Assembly (NCBI GenBank): GCA_016871575.1
Contig: VHCW01000037.1
Location: 1 to 40,077, forward strand
Direction: 5' to 3'
DNA length: 40,077 bases
Source of the DNA: Verrucomicrobiota bacterium
Lineage (GTDB): Bacteria > Verrucomicrobiota > Verrucomicrobiia > Palsa-1439
Numbering within the stretch: position 1 is the stretch's first letter; each line of letters begins with the position of its first letter. Positions 31,168 to 39,945 of the stretch are shown here, in pieces. The notes beneath the pieces were generated by a model, which was not told the origin of the DNA, made no database searches, and saw only the letters and a program-made list of their open reading frames with translations. A program made the translations under genes and the position numbers.

Positions 31168-33495
31168 ATGAATGAAGCCGAGACCAGAGCCGAGCACATT
31201 GACAAGCAACTCGCCGCGGCCGGTTGGGGCGTGGTCGAAGGCAGCCGGATCCGCCGCGAGTACCCAATCACGCCGGGCCGCATCGAAGGGCTGGGCCGAC
31301 GCGGCAAGCCGCTCACCGCCGATTACGTGCTGGAATACCGGAACCGGAAGCTGGCCGTGGACGAGGCCAAGGCGTGGGATGTGGCGTTGACCGAAGGCGT
31401 CGCCCAAGCCAAGAACTACGCCGGTAAGCTCGCCGTCCGGTATGCCTATGCCACCAACGGTCAGGGTATCTACGCTGTGGACATGCAGACCGGCACGGAA
31501 GGCGAGATTTCGCGTTACCCGACCCCGGACGAACTCTGGCAGATGACGTTCCCTTCGGCAGGCTCAGGGAGCGGGGTCAGTGAGCTTGCCGAACTGTGGC
31601 GGGACCGGTTTGCCGCGGTGCCGTTCGAGGACAAGGGCGGTTCGCATCCGACCCGGTATTATCAGGACATCGCCATCGAGCGGGTGATGGAAGCCATCGC
31701 CGCTGGCAAGGATCGCATCTTGTTGACGCTCGCCACGGGGACCGGCAAGACGTTCATCGCGTTTCAGATTGTGTGGAAGCTGTTCCAGAGCCGGTGGAAC
31801 TTGAGCGGGCAGCCGATCCGGCGTCCGCGCATCCTGTTTCTGGCCGACCGGAACATTCTGGCGAACCAAGCGTACAACGCTTTTTCGGCGTTCCCCGAGG
31901 ACGCGATGGTGCGGATCAAGCCGGAGGACATCCGCAAGAAAGGCAAAGTGCCCAAGAACGGCAGCCTGTTCTTCACGATCTTCCAGACCTTTATGTCTGG
32001 CCCGAATGACACGCCGTACTTCGGAGAATATCCGTCGGACTTCTTCGACTTGATCATCATTGATGAGTGTCACCGGGGCGGTGCGAACGACGAAAGCAAC
32101 TGGCGCGACATCATGAAGTACTTCGCGACGGCGGTGCAGCTTGGCCTCACCGCCACGCCGAAACGCGACGAGAACGTGGACACCTACCGGTATTTCGGCG
32201 ATCCCGTTTACATCTACTCGCTCAAGGACGGCATCAATGACGGTTTTCTGACGCCGTTCAAGGTGAAGCAAATCCAGACCACGCTCGACGAGTATGTGTA
32301 CACGGCGGATGACACGGTGATCGAGGGCGAGATCGAGCAGGGCAAGCGGTACGAAGAAACGGACTTCAACCGCATCATCGAGATCAAGAAACGCGAGGAA
32401 TACCGGGTCAAGCTGTTCCTGGAACAGATCAACCAGACCGAGAAGACGCTGGTGTTCTGCGCCTCGCAAGACCACGCCTTGGCCGTGCGCGACCTCATCA
32501 ACCAGATGAAGACGAGCACCGACCCGAACTACTGCCAGCGGGTGACCGCCAACGACGGCGAACTCGGCGAGCAACATTTGCGCGATTTTCAGGACAACGA
32601 GAAAACCATCCCGACCATCCTCACCACGTCGCAAAAGCTCTCGACCGGCGTGGACGCCCGCAACATCCGCAACATCGTCCTGATGCGCCCCATCAAGCGG
32701 ATCATTGAGTTCAAGCAAATCATCGGACGCGGCACGCGCCTCTACGACGGGAAGGACTATTTCACGATTTACGACTTCGTGAAGGCGCAGCAACATTTCA
32801 GCGATCCCGAATGGGACGGCGAGCCAATTGAACCGGAGCCGACATACCGGCTCGTTCCTCCCCGACCACCCACTCAAGTCCGCGAAGTATCACCGCGCCC
32901 TCAAAGGATCAAAGTCAAACTCGCGGACGGCAAGGAGCGCACCATCCAGCACATGATGATGTCGAGCTTCTGGCATCCGGACGGCACGCCGATTTCCGCG
33001 CCGGAGTTCATGACGTTGCTGTTTGGCCAGTTACCGGACTTCTTCCAGAACGAAGCCGAACTCCGCGTCCTCTGGAGCGCCCCCGACACGCGCAAGAAGC
33101 TCCTTTATGGATTGGCCGAAAAGGGGTTCAGCGCCGCGAGTCTGGCCGAAATGCAAAAGATCATTGATGCCGAGAAAAGCGACCTGTTCGATGTCTTGGC
33201 TTACGTCGCCTACGCCTTGCCCCCGGTCACCCGCGAAGTCCGCGCCGCGAATGCCCGAGTCCACATCAACACCCGCTTCGACGCCAAGCAGCAAGTCTTC
33301 CTCGATTTCGTCCTCCAGCATTACATCAAGGACGGCGTCGAAGAACTCGACCAAGAGAAGCTCACGCCCCTGCTCCGGCTCAAGTACCACGACTCCATTC
33401 AAGATGCCGTGGCCGACCTCGGCGGCAAGCCCGAAGAGATCAACCAAGCCTTCGCAGGCTTCCAGAAGTATCTTTACGCCACCGCAGTTGTATAA
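31168..33495 (+). CDS. hsdR: Type I restriction endonuclease subunit, EcoEI type
   Basis: HsdR translocates and cuts unmodified DNA. The 775-residue protein starts with a nuclease domain (D52, then E66 and K68 in DEAKAW). A helicase core has Walker A ATGTGKTF (K194), DECH box D299-H302, the SF2 motif LGLTATPKR and a later IIGRGTRLYDG. The C terminus fits the EcoEI-type R-subunit domain. Length is within the range of this subgroup. Residues about 128-136 (FPSAGSGSG) are an unusual small insert encoded by a repeat-like sequence. An ATG at 31168 with little ribosome signal is the first that includes the nuclease domain. Confidence 0.95.
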   Translation: MNEAETRAEHIDKQLAAAGWGVVEGSRIRREYPITPGRIEGLGRRGKPLTADYVLEYRNRKLAVDEAKAWDVALTEGVAQAKNYAGKLAVRYAYATNGQGIYAVDMQTGTEGEISRYPTPDELWQMTFPSAGSGSGVSELAELWRDRFAAVPFEDKGGSHPTRYYQDIAIERVMEAIAAGKDRILLTLATGTGKTFIAFQIVWKLFQSRWNLSGQPIRRPRILFLADRNILANQAYNAFSAFPEDAMVRIKPEDIRKKGKVPKNGSLFFTIFQTFMSGPNDTPYFGEYPSDFFDLIIIDECHRGGANDESNWRDIMKYFATAVQLGLTATPKRDENVDTYRYFGDPVYIYSLKDGINDGFLTPFKVKQIQTTLDEYVYTADDTVIEGEIEQGKRYEETDFNRIIEIKKREEYRVKLFLEQINQTEKTLVFCASQDHALAVRDLINQMKTSTDPNYCQRVTANDGELGEQHLRDFQDNEKTIPTILTTSQKLSTGVDARNIRNIVLMRPIKRIIEFKQIIGRGTRLYDGKDYFTIYDFVKAQQHFSDPEWDGEPIEPEPTYRLVPPRPPTQVREVSPRPQRIKVKLADGKERTIQHMMMSSFWHPDGTPISAPEFMTLLFGQLPDFFQNEAELRVLWSAPDTRKKLLYGLAEKGFSAASLAEMQKIIDAEKSDLFDVLAYVAYALPPVTREVRAANARVHINTRFDAKQQVFLDFVLQHYIKDGVEELDQEKLTPLLRLKYHDSIQDAVADLGGKPEEINQAFAGFQKYLYATAVV
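31551..31569. repeat. Short repeat-like insert inside hsdR
   Basis: The 19-base stretch with ends CCCT and AGGG and centre TTCGGCAGGCTC resembles a widespread small repeat of similar wording. It encodes FPSAGSGSG with its flanks, between two well-conserved parts of HsdR (ELWQMTF and ELWRDRFAAVPFEDKGG). Confidence 0.45.
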
Positions 33496-33533
33496 GCATT
33501 GATGCGCGCCGTCGCTGAAACAACTTTCCGCAA

Positions 33534-33571
33534 GGACAGGAAGGGCAGGAGGCAGGAGGCAGTTCTCAGTA
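33534..33571. repeat. Heptamer array downstream of hsdR
   Basis: Units of GGCAGGA (33544-33557) and degenerate neighbours have a 7-base period. The array lies in the 217-base gap between the hsdR stop and the convergent era stop, in which no gene or clear terminator is visible. Confidence 0.7.
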
Positions 33572-33712
33572 GTCGGAACGGCTCTGCGTTTTGTGGTGAA
33601 TCTTGCTTCGCGCCTTCGCGTCGTCGCTGTTGATCCTTCCCCTGCCGTGCTTTCGACAGTCGGGGTTCCGGTTTGCCGAGAACGCCGTCTCGCTTCCCTC
33701 GGTTTGGTCCGC

Positions 33713-34666
33713 TCAGGTGAGCTTGTCCATCCAGCGATCGTCCACGAGGACGTCGAGGTCGAGGAAAATCTTCCGATTCATGGCGACTTCGAGTTCTTTG
33801 CGCGCGAAGCTGCCGATGTCCTTGATTTTGCGCGCGCCCTGCCCGATGAGCATCCGTTGGTGGCGGTCGTCGGTCGTCAGGATGACGGCCTTGATGTAGA
33901 GCATCGGTTCGCCGGCCTTGGTCTTGCGGTCCTCGATCTTTTCCAACTGGACGGTGGCGGTGTAGGGCACTTCCTGGCTGGTTTTGAGGTACAGTTTTTC
34001 GCGGATGAGTTCGCTGATCCAGAATTCGTTGGTGACGTTGGTGACCTGGCCTTCCGGGTAGTGCGCGGGACCCACTGGCAAATGGCGGAAGATGGCTTGG
34101 ATGACCAAGTCAATGTTCTTGCTCTTGATGGCTGAGACTTCAATCACGCTGGCATAACCCGGAGCCGGTGTCGTGGCGCCCGTCCCGGTCGCCTGGGCGG
34201 GAGCGGGAGCCGCCGGGACGGCAGCCGCGACACCGCCTTGCGCGAGGCGCAGCCACGTGGCACGGAACGGAAGGGACGGGAGGTCGAGCTTGTTGAGAAC
34301 CAGAATCTTCGGGCGTGGCGCGTGGGCGACCAGTTCGAGAACGCGATGATCCTCGGCGCCGATGGGACGCGACGGGTCGGCGACATGGACAACAACATCA
34401 ATCCCCTCCAGCGCGTCGCGGACTTTGTGGTGGAGATTGGAGACGAGTCTGCTGGGCTGGGTCTGGAAAATGCCGGGCGTGTCCACGAAGACAATCTGGC
34501 CTTCGGGCCGGGTGACGATGCCGTGATAGGTGTCGCGCGTGGTCTGCGGTTTCGGGGTGACGATGGCGATCTTGGTGCCGACCAGCGCGTTGAGCAGCGT
34601 GCTCTTGCCGACGTTGGTGCGGCCGACGAGGACGGCGAAACCGGATTTGAAGTTGGGATTGCCCAT
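33713..34666 (-). CDS. era: GTPase Era with an alanine/proline-rich insert
   Basis: Era is a GTPase that binds 16S rRNA and assists assembly of the small ribosomal subunit. The 317-residue protein has G1 GRTNVGKS (residues 15-22), G3 DTPG, G4 NKLD and G5 SAIK, followed by the KH domain with LIGQGARKIKDIG. Between G4 and G5 there is an extra loop of about 30 residues rich in Ala, Pro, Gly and Thr (VAAAVPAAPAPAQATG). The start ATG at 34666 was chosen because the family begins with FKSGFAVLVGRTN. It diverges from the radical SAM gene. Confidence 0.94.
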   Translation of the reverse strand: MGNPNFKSGFAVLVGRTNVGKSTLLNALVGTKIAIVTPKPQTTRDTYHGIVTRPEGQIVFVDTPGIFQTQPSRLVSNLHHKVRDALEGIDVVVHVADPSRPIGAEDHRVLELVAHAPRPKILVLNKLDLPSLPFRATWLRLAQGGVAAAVPAAPAPAQATGTGATTPAPGYASVIEVSAIKSKNIDLVIQAIFRHLPVGPAHYPEGQVTNVTNEFWISELIREKLYLKTSQEVPYTATVQLEKIEDRKTKAGEPMLYIKAVILTTDDRHQRMLIGQGARKIKDIGSFARKELEVAMNRKIFLDLDVLVDDRWMDKLT

Positions 34667-34725
34667 CGGGGCGGAGTCTAACGCAAAGGTTGCATCGGCG
34701 CGAGGATGTTTTATCTTCGGGCACC

Positions 34726-35631
34726 ATGACGGATTTGTTGCCAGCACATCGGAAGCACCCGCGCCAGTTCGAGGACTTCAAGTTCGTGTATCCCGTCCTC
34801 TCGCGGCGCAGCGGCGGCCTTTCCATCGGGCTGAACGCAAACCCGGACCGCCACTGTTGTTTCGATTGCATCTACTGTCAGGTGGACCGCGCCACAGCGC
34901 CGGCCGTCAAACGGTTTGATCTGCCGACGGCGGAAAATGAGCTGGCCGCGATGTTCCAACTGGCGGCGTCGGGCGCGCTGGCGCGGCATCCGCAGTTCCG
35001 CAAGACGCCAAAAGCGCTGATGCAGGTGAAAGATGTGGCCCTCAGCGGCGATGGCGAGCCGACCCTGCTGCCGAACTTCGCCGCGGTCATCAAGATGGTC
35101 GCGAGGCTCAAACCACAAGAGGTCAAGCTGGTGTTGATTACCAATGCGGCAGGGCTGAATCGCGCCGAGGTGAAACGCGGCCTGGCCATCATGGACGCCC
35201 ACAACGGCGAGGTCTGGGCCAAGCTGGACGCGGGCACGGAGGCGTATTTCAAGTTGATTGACCGCAGCGCGATTCCGTTTGCGCGCATCCTGAACAATCT
35301 CGCCGAGTGCGCCCACGCGCGCCCCATCGTGATCCAGAGTCTGTTCATGAAGGTGCATGGGCACGGTCCGTCACCGGAAGAGATCGCTGCTTATTGCGAA
35401 AGATTGCAGGAGATTCCAGCCGGCGGCGGGAAGATCAAACTCGTCCAAGTCGGCACGGTCGCCCGTCGTCCGCTGGCCATGATCAACGGGCGGCCCGCCT
35501 GGCAATCGGTGACGGCGCTCAGCGACAGGGAACTCGACGCCATCCGCGACAGCGTGCGGCACCGGACGGGGTTGATCGCCGAGAGTTATTACGGCAGCGC
35601 GCGTCAGTCAACAAAGGCGCGTTTGACGTAG
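34726..35631 (+). CDS. Radical SAM protein, COG0731-like
   Basis: This 301-residue protein has the radical SAM cluster motif CxxxCxxC as C44, C48 and C51 (HCCFDCIYCQ), which holds a 4Fe-4S cluster and S-adenosylmethionine. GLSIGLNANPDRH before the motif and VKDVALSGDGEPTLLPNF after it are like the COG0731 group of Fe-S oxidoreductases related to tRNA wybutosine enzymes. Substrate is unknown. It is divergent from era with a 59-base gap, and its last 28 bases overlap the end of the opposing RidA-like gene. Confidence 0.85.
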   Translation: MTDLLPAHRKHPRQFEDFKFVYPVLSRRSGGLSIGLNANPDRHCCFDCIYCQVDRATAPAVKRFDLPTAENELAAMFQLAASGALARHPQFRKTPKALMQVKDVALSGDGEPTLLPNFAAVIKMVARLKPQEVKLVLITNAAGLNRAEVKRGLAIMDAHNGEVWAKLDAGTEAYFKLIDRSAIPFARILNNLAECAHARPIVIQSLFMKVHGHGPSPEEIAAYCERLQEIPAGGGKIKLVQVGTVARRPLAMINGRPAWQSVTALSDRELDAIRDSVRHRTGLIAESYYGSARQSTKARLT

Positions 35632-36875
35632 GCGATTCCTTCCATCTCCACCAACAGGTCGGACCGGCAGACGCCGGCGACGGTGTAGATGATGGGAACC
35701 TTGCCAAACCGCTTCTCGCACACGGCGCGGCAGATGGGATAGTCCTGAGGTCGTTTGACGTACACGCGCAACCCGGCCACGTCGGAAAGTTTCGCGCCGG
35801 TGCCGGCAATGCCGTGCTGGGCCAGGTTGTCCGCGGAAATCAAGCACTCGATGTTGTCAATGGTTTGCTCGCTCTGCCGGCGCGGGTCGTCGAGATGAAC
35901 CGTCTTGGAATTCACAATGCTCGCGGTGCCGGAAATCCACACGGTGGCCGCGCCATCGGCCACCAGCGCCATCGCGCGGGAAAACTTCGGGGACTTCGGC
36001 GAATAACAGGTCTCGTAGTGATACACCGGTGTCTGCTGCGGGTTTTCGATCGGCTGGAGAAACACGTCGTTGCGTTGCGTGTCCATGGCGGTGCAGTTCA
36101 TCACGATGCCGGTGCCGTCCATGCCAATGCCGGTGCTGGCGGGGTAAATGCCCTCGCGGGTCTCGTCAAGCAGGTGCCCTTTGCCAAAGCGAATGTGCTC
36201 GAAGAAATCGGTCCGGGCGCGGTTCAATTCCATGTAACGTTCCAGTTCGCCCTCGGCACCGGTGATGTCGCCCAAATAAAGCCATGTCCGGAGGACCCGG
36301 TCAAACGTGACGCCCGCCTTCGAGAGTTTCACCTTCATCTGGTTGAAGGAGTCGAGGGATTTTTCATAGACGTTGCCGGTGGCGCAACCGGAAGCGACGC
36401 CGCCGCAATAGGTCATGCTGATGCCGTGGTGGCTGACGGTGAGCGTGTCGGGAGCAGGACGACCCAGCCGCACGGAGGGGCCGCCGATGGCGCACAATTC
36501 AATGGCGAGCGCGGCGCCGTTGCAGGGCGGCTGGTGGACGAACACGCTGACGGGGCCGGCCTTGCGGTAGTGTTTGACAAAAAGACGTTCACAGGCAGCC
36601 TGATCCCCGGCATGCTTGAGAAACACAGTCTGGACGGTGGGCTGTTGCGGGACGGATTGCGCGTCGAGCGTGCCTTGGATGGCGTGAAGCGCCTCGGCAA
36701 CCTGATCGGCAAGGGAACCCTGCCCCCGCGGCGTGACCATCAACATCAAGCGCGTGATCTCGCCGTGTTGCACGACCGCGTGCCGGATGATCGGGGCACC
36801 GGGTGCATTGGAATAGTCGTTGGAAGACATTGTGTCGCCGGTGGCGTCTTGGCTGGTGGCGTCAGCTTGGTTCAT
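35604..36875 (-). CDS. Double RidA/YjgF-like protein
   Basis: The 423-residue protein appears to carry two RidA-type domains. The C-terminal one is clear: VWISGTASIV, QSEQTIDNIECLI, VAGLRVYVKRPQDYP and CRSDLLVEMEGIAYVKR match the RidA plan, including the arginine and glutamate near the end. The N-terminal half has MTYCGGVASGCATGNVYEKS and a weaker match. Two-domain proteins of this size include chorismatase-like enzymes as well as imine deaminases, so the reaction is open. The ATG at 36875 lies about 80 bases after a candidate promoter. Confidence 0.75.
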   Translation of the reverse strand: MNQADATSQDATGDTMSSNDYSNAPGAPIIRHAVVQHGEITRLMLMVTPRGQGSLADQVAEALHAIQGTLDAQSVPQQPTVQTVFLKHAGDQAACERLFVKHYRKAGPVSVFVHQPPCNGAALAIELCAIGGPSVRLGRPAPDTLTVSHHGISMTYCGGVASGCATGNVYEKSLDSFNQMKVKLSKAGVTFDRVLRTWLYLGDITGAEGELERYMELNRARTDFFEHIRFGKGHLLDETREGIYPASTGIGMDGTGIVMNCTAMDTQRNDVFLQPIENPQQTPVYHYETCYSPKSPKFSRAMALVADGAATVWISGTASIVNSKTVHLDDPRRQSEQTIDNIECLISADNLAQHGIAGTGAKLSDVAGLRVYVKRPQDYPICRAVCEKRFGKVPIIYTVAGVCRSDLLVEMEGIAYVKRAFVD

Positions 36876-36962
36876 TATTTTTCTATTACTCCCTGTTTGT
36901 GGGGATAGACGGGTGCACAGTTTTCTTATTCGTTTTTTTCTCGGTTTACTGTCAGGCCGGTG

Positions 36963-36990
36963 AAGATAACGGGCGGCATTCAGCGGTCAA
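36963..36990 (-). promoter_or_regulatory. Candidate promoter of the RidA-like gene
   Basis: On the minus strand TTGACC (36990-36985) and TATCTT (36968-36963) are separated by 16 bases. The leader would be about 80 bases and rich in A. Confidence 0.45.
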
Positions 36991-37003
36991 GCAACAAAAT
37001 CGC

Positions 37004-37036
37004 CATTGCCAGGCGCGAGTTGCGGCTGCGGCAATG
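37004..37036 (-). terminator. Possible terminator of the V-ATPase operon
   Basis: CATTGCC (37004-37010) and GGCAATG (37030-37036) form a 7-bp stem with a 19-base GC-rich loop. On the minus strand GCGATTTTGTTG follows. It lies about 40 bases past the subunit K stop. Confidence 0.45.
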
Positions 37037-37077
37037 CCCCCTGTCAACTGAACTGCCAACCGACGCCAGCGACTCAA

Positions 37078-37542
37078 TCAGGCCGCCTTGAACACCGAAC
37101 CGATGAAGACGAGGATGAAGAGCGCGATGGTCTCGATGATGCCGAGCACCATCAGGTAGTTGCCGAAGCCCTTGCCGGTTTCGGCCAGCGCATCGCAGCC
37201 GGCCGCGCCGGCCTTGCCCTGCCACCAGGCGGAGGCGCCGATGGCCAGTCCGCCAAAGAGACCGGTGCCGAGCATGGCGCCCCAGTTGTTGAACCCGGCG
37301 GCGTTGCAGATCGCCACCATCTGGTTCATGAGGATCATGCCGTAGATGGTTTGCGACAGCGGCGCGCCGGCGAACACGATGAGGATGAACGGGGCGGTCT
37401 TGTTTTGCGCGAAGCATTTCTTCCATGCGCCAATCGCGGCGGGACCGGCCGAGCCGGTGCCCAGCACGGAACCGATGGCCGCCAACCCGAAGGTGGTGGC
37501 CGCGCTCATTTTGCCCAGTGTGACTGCTGTTTGTGGATCCAT
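37078..37542 (-). CDS. ntpK: V-type ATP synthase subunit K (rotor ring)
   Basis: Subunit K forms the membrane rotor ring that carries ions. The 154-residue protein has four hydrophobic helices in two hairpins. The second hairpin has the ion-binding glutamate E137 (GIIETIALF). S63, Q64 and Y67 (PLSQTIYG) and Q108 (WWQGKAGAAG) line up in spacing with T64, Q65, Y68 and Q110 of the sodium-translocating NtpK of Enterococcus hirae, whose glutamate is E139. This suggests sodium rather than proton coupling. AAAGGA lies 7 bases before the ATG. It follows subunit I by 21 bases. Confidence 0.93.
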   Translation of the reverse strand: MDPQTAVTLGKMSAATTFGLAAIGSVLGTGSAGPAAIGAWKKCFAQNKTAPFILIVFAGAPLSQTIYGMILMNQMVAICNAAGFNNWGAMLGTGLFGGLAIGASAWWQGKAGAAGCDALAETGKGFGNYLMVLGIIETIALFILVFIGSVFKAA

Positions 37543-37563
37543 GTTGATTTCCTTTCGATGTGA

Positions 37564-39330
37564 TTAGTCTGTCTGTGGTTGTTTGACACTGCGAAACGGC
37601 TGGAACGGGACGCCCGTCCATTGCATGCCGACGTGGCCGGAAAACTCCAACGTATTGAGGCGCACCCCGTGCACCATCACGCCCATCAAGCAGAGGATGA
37701 TGTTCAGCGCGTGCGCCAGAAACAGAAAGAGCACCGCCGCCAGCCCCGACATCCAGTGCCCCAACATCGGCGCCAGCGCCGCATTGAAACTGTTGGCCAC
37801 GGCAAACGACGCCGTCCCGACCGCAAACAGGCGGATGTAGGAGACGACGTCCACGAAATTGCTCACAAGGCTCAACGGCAACATCGCGTGGTTGAACCAT
37901 TCGCCTTTCAATTTGCGCGGCGGCGTCATGAACAACACGATGAGGGCCACCCCGGTCAGGAACAACGGCATCGTGAATCCCGGCACCGGCAGGCCGAGCA
38001 CCATCTTCAGGGCGACGAAATACATCGTCCACGTCGTGCACAACCAGCCGACTTGTGCGAGTGCTTGCAGGCTGCGCGGGTTGCGTGCAACGTTCCAGAG
38101 ATGGGCCAGCGAGAGATGCACGGCGCCAATCATAAAGCAGAGGCGCTTGACGTGTTCCGGGTCGCTCAGCCAGTCAACGCGCAGCCGGGCCAGGGGTCCC
38201 TGTTCCACGGCGACGCCGAAATACGCGCCGGTCAGCACGCCCCAGATGATGGTCGTCACGCTGACGATGTTGAGCAGGACGAACACTTTGCGGGGCGTCT
38301 TTGGCAGCAGGCGCGCCGCCACCAGGCTCGTAATCAGAAACAGCGCGCCATACCCGGCGTCGCCGACCAGCACGGCAAAAAACAGCGCAAAGAAAATCAG
38401 GAACGCCGCGCTGATGTCCACCTCCCGGTAACCGGGCAGGATGCCCACCAGTTCAAAAAGCGATTCAACCGGTTTGACCCATCGCGGATAACGAACCAAC
38501 GTCGGCACCGGGTCGTCTTCTGCCGGTTCCTCGATCACCAATCCCCAGCCGTGTGACGGCGCGGCGTTGTTCAGCCGGGCAACTTGCTCTGCCGGGCAAT
38601 AGCCCTGCAAGTACGCGATCGTCTCACCTGCTCCCGCCCCCATGCCCGCGCGCGCGGCGGCGAATCGCCATTGGTCTTCCGCGTCGGCCAGCAACGCCGC
38701 GACCCGCGGATGATCGCCTCCGAACTGTCCGATCTCCTCCTGGATCGCGCGTTGACGGGCCGCGATGGCGGCCAGGCGTTCGCGCACCTCCGCAAGCGAC
38801 TGCTCCGGCAACGGGACTTCCTGCGCGTTCGGAATCTCGACAGGACTGCGGCTGATGACGGCGAAATGGACCGCGTTCTTGTCGCGGTGCAATTCCACAT
38901 ACACCGCGTCCTCCGTCACCATCGGCGGCGGTTTGGGCGACGCCTGATACAGCCGCACCAAAATGCCGCCGGCCTGCAACGCCTGCACGGCGGCCGGATC
39001 GAAGTTGCCGAACGGGGCCATGTGTTGTTCCCGGTGCGTCAGCGCGCCCTGTTCGTCATTGAGCGCGCGCCGTTCGTGGATGAGCTTCCACAATTCTTCG
39101 ACGACCTCGCGGGGCGCGCGGCCGGAGGGTGCGCGGTCGGGTTGCGGCGTGAGAATCTCAAGGGCGTTGCGGACGTATTCGTATTCGCGGCGGGCAGCCT
39201 CGACGCTCTCGCTTTCCTGCTGGCTGACCGGCCGCAGATGCACGATGCCGAGGTCGCGCAACTGTTCGAGCGTCGCCTCCCGGCTGTGGGCGAGGCAGAG
39301 CAGCGTCACTTTTTTCATCGGCACGATCAT
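37564..39330 (-). CDS. ntpI: V-type ATP synthase subunit I (stator)
   Basis: Subunit I is the membrane stator that forms the ion half-channels against the K ring. The 588-residue protein has a soluble N-terminal half with coiled-coil stretches (ESVEAARREYEYVRNALEIL, SLAEVRERLAAIAARQRAIQ). The C-terminal half has about seven hydrophobic helices, among them FALFFAVLVGDAGYGALFLI and VDVVSYIRLFAVGTASFAVA, which hold the conserved arginine of the half-channel region. Its ATG overlaps the subunit D stop as ATGA. Confidence 0.94.
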   Translation of the reverse strand: MIVPMKKVTLLCLAHSREATLEQLRDLGIVHLRPVSQQESESVEAARREYEYVRNALEILTPQPDRAPSGRAPREVVEELWKLIHERRALNDEQGALTHREQHMAPFGNFDPAAVQALQAGGILVRLYQASPKPPPMVTEDAVYVELHRDKNAVHFAVISRSPVEIPNAQEVPLPEQSLAEVRERLAAIAARQRAIQEEIGQFGGDHPRVAALLADAEDQWRFAAARAGMGAGAGETIAYLQGYCPAEQVARLNNAAPSHGWGLVIEEPAEDDPVPTLVRYPRWVKPVESLFELVGILPGYREVDISAAFLIFFALFFAVLVGDAGYGALFLITSLVAARLLPKTPRKVFVLLNIVSVTTIIWGVLTGAYFGVAVEQGPLARLRVDWLSDPEHVKRLCFMIGAVHLSLAHLWNVARNPRSLQALAQVGWLCTTWTMYFVALKMVLGLPVPGFTMPLFLTGVALIVLFMTPPRKLKGEWFNHAMLPLSLVSNFVDVVSYIRLFAVGTASFAVANSFNAALAPMLGHWMSGLAAVLFLFLAHALNIILCLMGVMVHGVRLNTLEFSGHVGMQWTGVPFQPFRSVKQPQTD

Positions 39331-39935
39331 GCGGTGGCCCTCACTTTTTCGACGGTCTTGGCCTTGGCGAGTTTCGAGCGGACCACGTCGGCGGTCATCT
39401 GGTCGCCGAGGAAAATGCGGATGACACGGATGTTCTCGCGCGTCTCGGGTATCTTGACCTTCTCGAAGAGATTGACGCGCTGGGTGGTGATCCGGAGTTC
39501 TTCGCGAAGCCGGTGGAGTTGCTCCTCAATGATCTGGGTCTCGACGCGCACACGGAGGAGGTGTTCGAGCATCTTGATTCCGTCGTCCACCCACGGCGGC
39601 GTGGCGAACAGGTCCGGCGTCGTCCGCTCAAACTCAATGGACTCGAACACCGGAAAATTGACGCCGGCGATGTTGCCGGTGGAGGTGTTGATGCGGGTGA
39701 CACGCAGGTACTGAGCGAAGTCAACCGGCTCGGAGAAGAGTTTGACCCACGACGCGAGTTTCTGGCGCGCCGCGATTTCCTCGCCGCGTTTCGCTTCGAG
39801 GGCCGCCTCGGCGTGGCGCACTTCGAGTTGCATTTGCTGTTTCTTCAACTGCAGCGTCGGGAGATAACGACGAAACCGCGCCAACGCGTCGCGTTGCGCT
39901 TTCAACTCATTCTTCGTGTACTTGATCTTCGCCAT
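39327..39935 (-). CDS. ntpD: V-type ATP synthase subunit D (central stalk)
   Basis: Subunit D is the central rotor shaft between the A3B3 head and the K ring. The 202-residue protein from the ATG at 39935 (MAKIKYTKNELKAQRDAL) is almost wholly helical, with the N- and C-terminal long coiled coils expected of the family. RITTQRVNLFEKVKIP and RENIRVIRIFLGDQ close to the end are typical. The frame runs upstream to 39959, but those eight residues come from a repeat element. The start codon lies 10 bases after that element. Confidence 0.94.
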   Translation of the reverse strand: MAKIKYTKNELKAQRDALARFRRYLPTLQLKKQQMQLEVRHAEAALEAKRGEEIAARQKLASWVKLFSEPVDFAQYLRVTRINTSTGNIAGVNFPVFESIEFERTTPDLFATPPWVDDGIKMLEHLLRVRVETQIIEEQLHRLREELRITTQRVNLFEKVKIPETRENIRVIRIFLGDQMTADVVRSKLAKAKTVEKVRATA

Positions 39936-39945
39936 CAGCCCAAGG

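Noticed and set aside
35307-36908. Open frame of 533 codons on the plus strand
   Set aside because: It is antisense to the RidA-like gene and out of frame with the end of the radical SAM gene; no start signal or motif is present.
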